A stretch of DNA of 64,000 nucleotides, from the NCBI GenBank assembly GCA_024509875.1, contig JAMPIV010018776.1, forward strand, positions 124,001-188,000. Reading direction: 5' to 3'. This DNA comes from Oreohelix idahoensis. Its lineage: Eukaryota > Mollusca > Gastropoda > Stylommatophora > Oreohelicidae. The notes under the pieces were generated by a model, which searched no databases, had not been told where the DNA came from, and saw only the letters and a list, made by a program, of their open reading frames with translations. Both the position numbers and the translations under genes were made by a program. The stretch's first letter is position 1. Every line of letters starts with the position of its first letter. This document shows, piece by piece, positions 58,163 through 64,000 of the stretch.

Positions 58163-60996
58163 TGTCGTGGTTGAGTTAAAGTGTTAGAGTATTTGTCGAG
58201 TTAGACAATTGTAGTGAAATCGACAATGACAGTGAACTGACAAAATTATAGATTACACACAGATAAGGTGTAAATAGGGTGAACTTGAAACCAACCTGGA
58301 AGAGGATTCATTAAAGTTATCTCTCTCTCCAAGCCTCAACACACTTATGTAGTCTACGCACCACCCGCTCTCTCTTCTTTCTCTTGTCAAAATATAGAGA
58401 CTAAGTAAGAGCTTGTAATATTAAGTATGGATGAAAGGGTCGTGAACAGCGCGTTAATAAATGCGTAAAATTTATTAAAGGTTCTTGAAGAATAAAAAAA
58501 ATATATGAAAAATAAGTATATCAGCACAGCAAAATACAAAAGGCATCAATATTCACATCAGTTAACAGAATCCAATTAAACACCAATGGACAAAAAAAAA
58601 AATAAAAAAAATTCACCAACACCCAAAACCTGTCCTGAAGAACACCTGAGAAATAAATAAACACAGCTCTCAGTCCTTCCGCTTTTGGGGAACCACGATC
58701 AATACTATAGTTAGTGTTTTTATGTATATATCCTATAGGTGATGAATTTTCCCTAATAAATACACTGTAGGCACTATCCATGCACTGGTAGTTACACAAT
58801 AATAACGAGATAGGTTGAAGATACTCTGTCTATATCTGACTGGCCGCTAATACGTGCGGGGTTTTAAATGACCAGAAACACACACACAAGGCGAGGTCAC
58901 TTTAGGACAAATGGTCCATTGCGCTATTATCGCGGCTCGTGAAATTAGGCCTGCGTACTTGGTGTTAAGTCCGGTTGGGCTGTCTTGAACTCTTATTTGT
59001 GACTGAGTGCTCCGTTTAAGCACAAAGTCTGGGGATTTTTAAATTCTGCTGAAGACGCTGGTCTGACAGATATGTTAGAAGCCGCAATGCTCTGACTGGT
59101 GATCAAGAGGCGAGTAGGAAACCACTACTGCCAAATACGATTTTCAGATTTGCTATGGCTCGTTACACACTGTGTGAGCTTATTTCCCATTAGAGGGATG
59201 GGCGTTGACAACAGATTGTACTTCAGGTAGGGGGTGATAACTCGTGGTGCTAGTTGCTTTCAGGAACCGCTAGATCGAAGAGAATGTGACGTTCTTCGCC
59301 TGACTGGAATCTTGCGATAGCAATGCGGTATATCCTAAAACTGAGATCCAAAAGAAACGACTTTTACATTAAGCAAACAATAAAATTACAATAACGTTAT
59401 AATAAACAGTTATGCTCCACTATGGGATCTATAATTATGGTTGTCATTGCTTTTATAGTCTCGGCTGTCTTTATCCGTGTGAGTCGTCCTCCTGTTACTT
59501 CCACTCTATGAATTATCAGCATGCACCTGCATAGGCTAATATATTTTGTACACACATGTACCTGTCAGTAAATGTTCTGACAGCAGAATCTACTCCGTCC
59601 TCTTCCAACTCAACATAAGGGATATCTAATCCTGTAGTTCCAGCTGAGTGGATATGATATTCATCTTACAACATTAAGTGAATTTACATAAAATACAGCA
59701 TGTGACATTACATACTAAATGGTATGCGCTCCTTGGGGTCGACACACACAAAAAAAAGGAAAAGTAATAACCTCCCAAAAATGAATACGTAGAAAATGCA
59801 ATGTTCTTGCTATAATAATACGGTTGTGATTTAAAAATAAGATATAATTATATCTCCAGCTGGTGGCTGCTTTCTGGATTGCTGTGAAAGTTCTAAACTG
59901 GTGTCTAACTACCCAAGTAGGCATATAATGATTCCACACAACGACTAGAAGTTTCTATCAGAAAGTAATAAGTGACTATCTCCTATAATTCAGTGTTATG
60001 GTGCCTGCACATCACTATTCAGTTTTAAGTGAATAACCTACACCGCTGACATTTCCTTACAGTAATGACCATTATTTTAGCCGACTCTTAACCCATGGTT
60101 AGCACTGAACGGACTACTCTGTTTCTACGCCTAGTAAGTATCTGTTATCGTAAGTTTACCATTAACCCATTGTAAACAATAACACTGACACCTGACTGCT
60201 TTGTCACCCGTTAACTAAGGTGGTAGGCGGCGCTACATTATCACTGAATTAATTACCGGGATAAATCACCTAAAATAATTCAAGTCACACTCCTATCAGG
60301 TATATATAAAAGCTAACATGAATATATATATATGATAAAAGATATCTACTCACCCCGAGATGACGAGAATGGCAACACAATCCAGTTTTTGTGTTAACGT
60401 CTGCCTGTCTCATTTGGCCATCTACGGGCAGGAAAATTTTACGAGTGTGCTTGACTGAGTAAACCTATCAAATTTATAGTCTACCAGAGACGCTAATTCG
60501 GCCATCTAGCATCGAGTGTTCCCACCGATATTCGACGTATAACATAATCAATAGTAAGACAAAAGTGATTCTAGAGTTTACATCAAAGACAACCACCGCG
60601 AGAAAGTTTCCCAGCTAAGACGTAATATTATTCTCGCACTCACTGCGGCGTTCAAGGGCCACAACCACAAAGAACGAACGTGAGTTTTGTCTCCCCTTGA
60701 ATCGGAGATAAAAGTGGGTACTCAGATCAAAAAAGGGTTGTCTCACCTTTGCTGCCGCTAGTGGTCCGCTTCTTCAAAGAAACTATTTCTCGCTCGAGAT
60801 CAATCGCTGTTACAATCTACCACTACTGGCCAAGTGTGAATTTATAATGAAGGCCAGAACGAAGTAAGACCGCGGGGTGGGGTCTGAGAGGGGAATAATG
60901 GGCCACGTAGGAAAAATCGAGGAAACCCGAAACATTAAGAGAGTAAGAAAAATGGGACGTGTTGGTAAAATAAAATTAACAGTCAAATCCGTGACA
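58163..60996. mobile_element. Probable solo LTR (2834 bp) splitting a minisatellite
   Basis: Begins TGTCGTGG and ends CCGTGACA. GGTAC (58158-58162) and GGTGC (60997-61001) form a 5-bp duplication with one mismatch. The same minisatellite lies on both sides, so this block is inserted DNA. TG...CA ends, a 5-bp duplication, 2.8 kb length and no coding capacity fit a solo LTR of the long-LTR class seen in elements 1 and 2, but of a different family. The minus frame at 58799-58521 has no known domain. Confidence 0.68.
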
Positions 60997-61116
60997 GGTG
61001 CACTCTGATAGACTCTTTCTTGCTGATCTCTTGTCATGATGGTACACTCTGATAGACTCTTTCTTGTCCATCTCTTGTCTTGATGGTACACTCTGATAGA
61101 CTCTTGTCCATCTCTT
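60997..61116. repeat. 33-bp minisatellite, right part (variant units)
   Basis: GGTACACTCTGATAGACTCT recurs three times with spacers changed to TTCTTGTCCATCTCTTGTC-like, so units here are about 30-47 bp. Confidence 0.88.
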
Positions 61117-61371
61117 GATGTTATCTTCCCACACAAAGCGTTTTTTTTCCTCTTGCACTTTTGCCTTCAACTCTGCCTTGTATTATGGTGTAAAAGAAAT
61201 AGACGTTTTGTAAAACGTTACAACTATTTAGCTATTTGTGATCTCACGTTTACGAAACTAGCAATGAATTCACTGATGCACATACTGCGCCGTGAGTGCT
61301 TGTTTGTTCTAACACCATTTTAGTGTGTGTGCATATTTGAAGTTTTCACTACAAACCCAGCCCCTCCACAA

Positions 61372-61700
61372 CCGAGTGAAACAGTTCAAGTTACGATTGT
61401 TTGGCCATGTCTGCAGAATGGGAGATGCTCGACTACCACAACAAATACTGGAAATCAAGAGCCAGAGATTCAGATCTTCAGGACGAGCCAGCGTTCGCTG
61501 GGAGGACAACATTAGACAATCTCTGAAGGACAACATTAGACAATCTCTGAAGGACAACATTAGACAATCTCTGAAGGACCGAGGACTAGATTGGAAGCAG
61601 GTCAAAAGGAAAACAGCTGATATAATAGCATGGTGCTGTCTCTGGCAAACCTCTACACTCCAATGTAGAAGAGGAACGACTAAGCAAGTACTAAAAACAG
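61372..61700 (+). pseudogene. LINE A C-terminal fragment with in-frame triplication
   Basis: The plus frame 61325-61777 is open for 150 codons. It reads LRLFGHVCRMGDARLPQQ and RASVRWEDNIRQSLKD, matching the LINE A tail at 41600-41840. A 24-bp segment encoding DNIRQSLK is present three times in tandem (61505-61576) where LINE A has one. The region upstream of about 61372 is unrelated, so it is a truncated fragment. Confidence 0.85.
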
Positions 61701-61903
61701 TAACAGGTATAATAGGTCTACCATGCAATGTGTTATTCATGATTATTACATCCCCTGTCAAGTTGCAACAGACTTAGTTTGTTCCATTTCCTATAATTTT
61801 TAATAAAATCATAAACACTTTTCTCAAAGTGTAATTTTGTTGTTGTTGAGATATAACAAACAAGTACTCACGGCGCGATATATCGCTCTTAATACCAACG
61901 ATG

Positions 61904-62176
61904 GGGAGCCGCGCTGGTGTAATGGCTACGGCGTTGTACTGGCGACCAGGTTTTCATGGTTCAAACCCGGGCGTCAGCGTTTGAGGGAAGGTTTACGACC
62001 GGAAATTTGACTGAATAACCTGAACGGCTTCTGCACATAAATCCCGTGTGAATGGGAAGGAGCGAAGCTCCTGACCGGGTTGGAAGGAAAGTCCACTGAC
62101 CCCCCAGCCTCGCAATGACATGTCATTGGGCCAAAAGAGCTGGAAAGCTCGAGTGCCGCTGGTTAGAGAAAAAAAA
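61904..62176 (+). mobile_element. tRNA-derived SINE (273 bp)
   Basis: AATACCAACGATG flanks it at 61891-61903 and 62177-62189, a 13-bp duplication. The A box is TGGTGTAATGGC (from 61915) and the B box GGTTCAAACCC (61958-61968). It ends with an A-rich tail. It differs in body from the SINE at 20874, so it is a second family. Confidence 0.94.
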
Positions 62177-62189
62177 AATACCAACGATG

Positions 62190-63560
62190 ACAAAGCTTAC
62201 TAGCTTTTCTTGAGTTATATTTGATCGCATGAATTTATACGTATTTTTCGTTATTATTTTAGTCGGGGAAAATGAATGCTCGCCATGCGTCACGATGAGA
62301 GGATTTCTCAGAAATATTCTCAAATTTGGGAATAAGATGGTTGACTGAACAAATCTGCAAGTTTCATTTGGAGTATTTATCATTTTTGGGTTGATTTTAA
62401 TCTCCTCAGAGCAGTTCGTTTTCTGCATTTTGGTGCCCTCTAACGACAGCACTTTCTGCCAAACTTATTTCGCTTACCGTGTTACCTCAATCCCGGTTAC
62501 AACACCCACCACCGTCTCGCCGCAAGAAATCTCTTTTCATTCTGCTATCTTATTTTCGTTTCATGTATAATTTATCTCTGTCTTTGTTACAAACAAATTT
62601 ATGCCCACACGTGGCTTAATTGTACGCGACAGAAACTCATTCTATGCCTTGAAAAACATGGATAAGATTAAAACTGTAGGGAACTATTTTTGTTTTGCTT
62701 TTTAGCGTAGCGCGTTACAAGTTCAATTACTGCGCTTAGAGGTTTATTTGAATAACTTTATAGAATGTACTTTTTGATGTTTGTTGTAGCTGTTCGCTCT
62801 TCTTCTTCAAATACTATGCCTAGTGGGTGAGGCGATCGTGCCTCTACAAGTAATACCCCAGTCTTAGAAATAAGCACTGGTGTATTGTTATCATAAAAAT
62901 AGTCAGACTGTAAAAACCCTGGCCCAGTTGGTAAGAAGTAGTACCAGGATTTAAGGTGTCTCCTCCCTATGACTATCCTATGATTACTTATATTCTAGGG
63001 GATAAGTAAAATGAACATTCACTGAAACCACAAATGGAAGAAGTGAATAAATCCTCAGGTACAGTTAAAATAGTTTAATAATTACACTAATATTCTATTT
63101 CTACTAGTTGGAAAAGAGTATACACATATATATATAAAAATATTCACACAATTACTATTGTTGTCTGTTTAGACTTCAAGATCTTAAATAATAAAGTTAC
63201 TGAAATCACTGTTATTAATCCTTTGAATTTAAGGATAACTGTCATCAGTTGACTGAGTTTATGTATGGTTACTTATTGTTTTGAACTAGTGGCTGTTTCA
63301 TATGTATAGGTGGTCAGTGTCAAACAGGACACTTATCTTTCCAACTTGATACTGCTGAAAACTGTCCTTTGCTGATATCAGACTTGGTAGGCCCAACAGT
63401 AGGGATGCCAATGACCAGTTGAAGTTCACTCTTTGGGGTCCTGCACTTTTGTGGGATTGCCTCGGATGAACTGCACCGGCTTCTGATACTGGACAGTCTG
63501 GTTTGAGTTATTTCATGGAACCTGCAACATATCAGCCTTGGCTAGTATCTGGCTAGACTT
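62190..63560. other. Non-coding stretch, nothing recognised
   Basis: AT-rich with a short ATATATAT run near 63127-63137. No gene or element boundary seen. Confidence 0.4.
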
Positions 63561-63562
63561 GT

Positions 63563-63795
63563 AGCTGACTAGCACAGATGTCAGACCAGTCAGTCATCAG
63601 ATGTCACCTTTATACAATCATAGTAAGTAAGGACATCATTTCAGTGATATAGCATTAATATTAACATTTCAATTAAGTATAACTGACTAGCACATAAGTC
63701 AGACAAGTCAGTCATCAGGTGTCAGAGTTATACAGTCATAGCAAGTAACATCATTTCAATGATACAGAATTAATATTAACATATCAGTAATAAAC
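63563..63795. repeat. Tandem duplication of about 118 bp
   Basis: CTGACTAGCACA (63565 and 63683), CAGTCATCAG, CAAGTAA and AATTAATATTAACAT recur in the same order. The two copies differ by a few indels and substitutions. Confidence 0.88.
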
Positions 63796-64000
63796 ATCAT
63801 CTGGTTTAATCCGCTCCTATACATCCCTTCATATTCTATAACTTGATCCTTCCAAATCATATCAAGTACAAATTCAAATCTGATGCTATCTTAGCAACTA
63901 CCCAAAATTAATACATAAAATAAATAGAGTGAGTGACCACGTGATCAGGTTGCTTTCTACTGAAACTGGCTGTAGAACACTCCAGTTTATACCAGCTGTA

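Overview
The window is repeat-rich eukaryotic DNA from an animal. It is AT-rich, carries long AT, GT, CT and ATTC-type simple repeats, and shows no operons, no ribosome-binding sites and no compact gene order. The mix of elements (RTE-like LINEs, Tigger, hAT, piggyBac and CACTG-ended DNA transposons, tRNA-derived SINEs, and long-LTR retroelements with a Gmr1-like domain order) fits an invertebrate, perhaps a mollusc. The species cannot be fixed from the sequence. I recognise no host protein-coding gene, tRNA gene or rRNA gene. Nearly everything identifiable is a transposable element or its remains.

Left part (1-8255): a minus-strand LTR retrotransposon (element 1). Its LTRs are about 2.3 kb, it has a tRNA-Pro-type primer site, and its gag-pol is broken, lacking recognisable protease, integrase core and RNase H. 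It sits inside a purine-rich plus-strand locus (8256 to about 12950). That locus encodes a CCHC-knuckle, basic, gag-like protein, then an arginine-rich RD/RS frame. It then runs into about 1.5 kb holding close to thirty short inverted repeats whose arms change together while loops and flanks stay similar. This array is the most unusual thing I see.

Middle (15718-38220): a small hAT element with an 8-bp duplication; a complete Tigger element with 27-bp perfect terminal repeats and one frameshift; a tRNA-SINE with a 15-bp duplication; and a nearly intact 10.2-kb LTR retrotransposon (element 2, 21668-31896, duplication AAAAG). Element 2's pol runs protease, integrase, reverse transcriptase, RNase H, the Gmr1-type order rather than the usual Ty3/gypsy order. 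Further right is a CACTG-ended DNA transposon (36039-38220) with an intact 563-codon gene of a kind I cannot name with certainty.

Right part (38640-64000): LINE A, almost full length and nested with a 13-bp duplication in a short repeat here called SL1; LINE B fragments, one with a 10-bp duplication; an internally deleted piggyBac at TTAA sites; a foldback element carrying simple repeats; a degenerate hAT with another SL1 copy nested inside it; a probable 2.8-kb solo LTR that split a 33-bp minisatellite; and a second tRNA-SINE.

Several transposon reading frames break by one extra base in a run of seven or eight identical bases. This may reflect sequencing or assembly error as much as real decay. 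Functional statements below are inferences from motifs; no database search was run.
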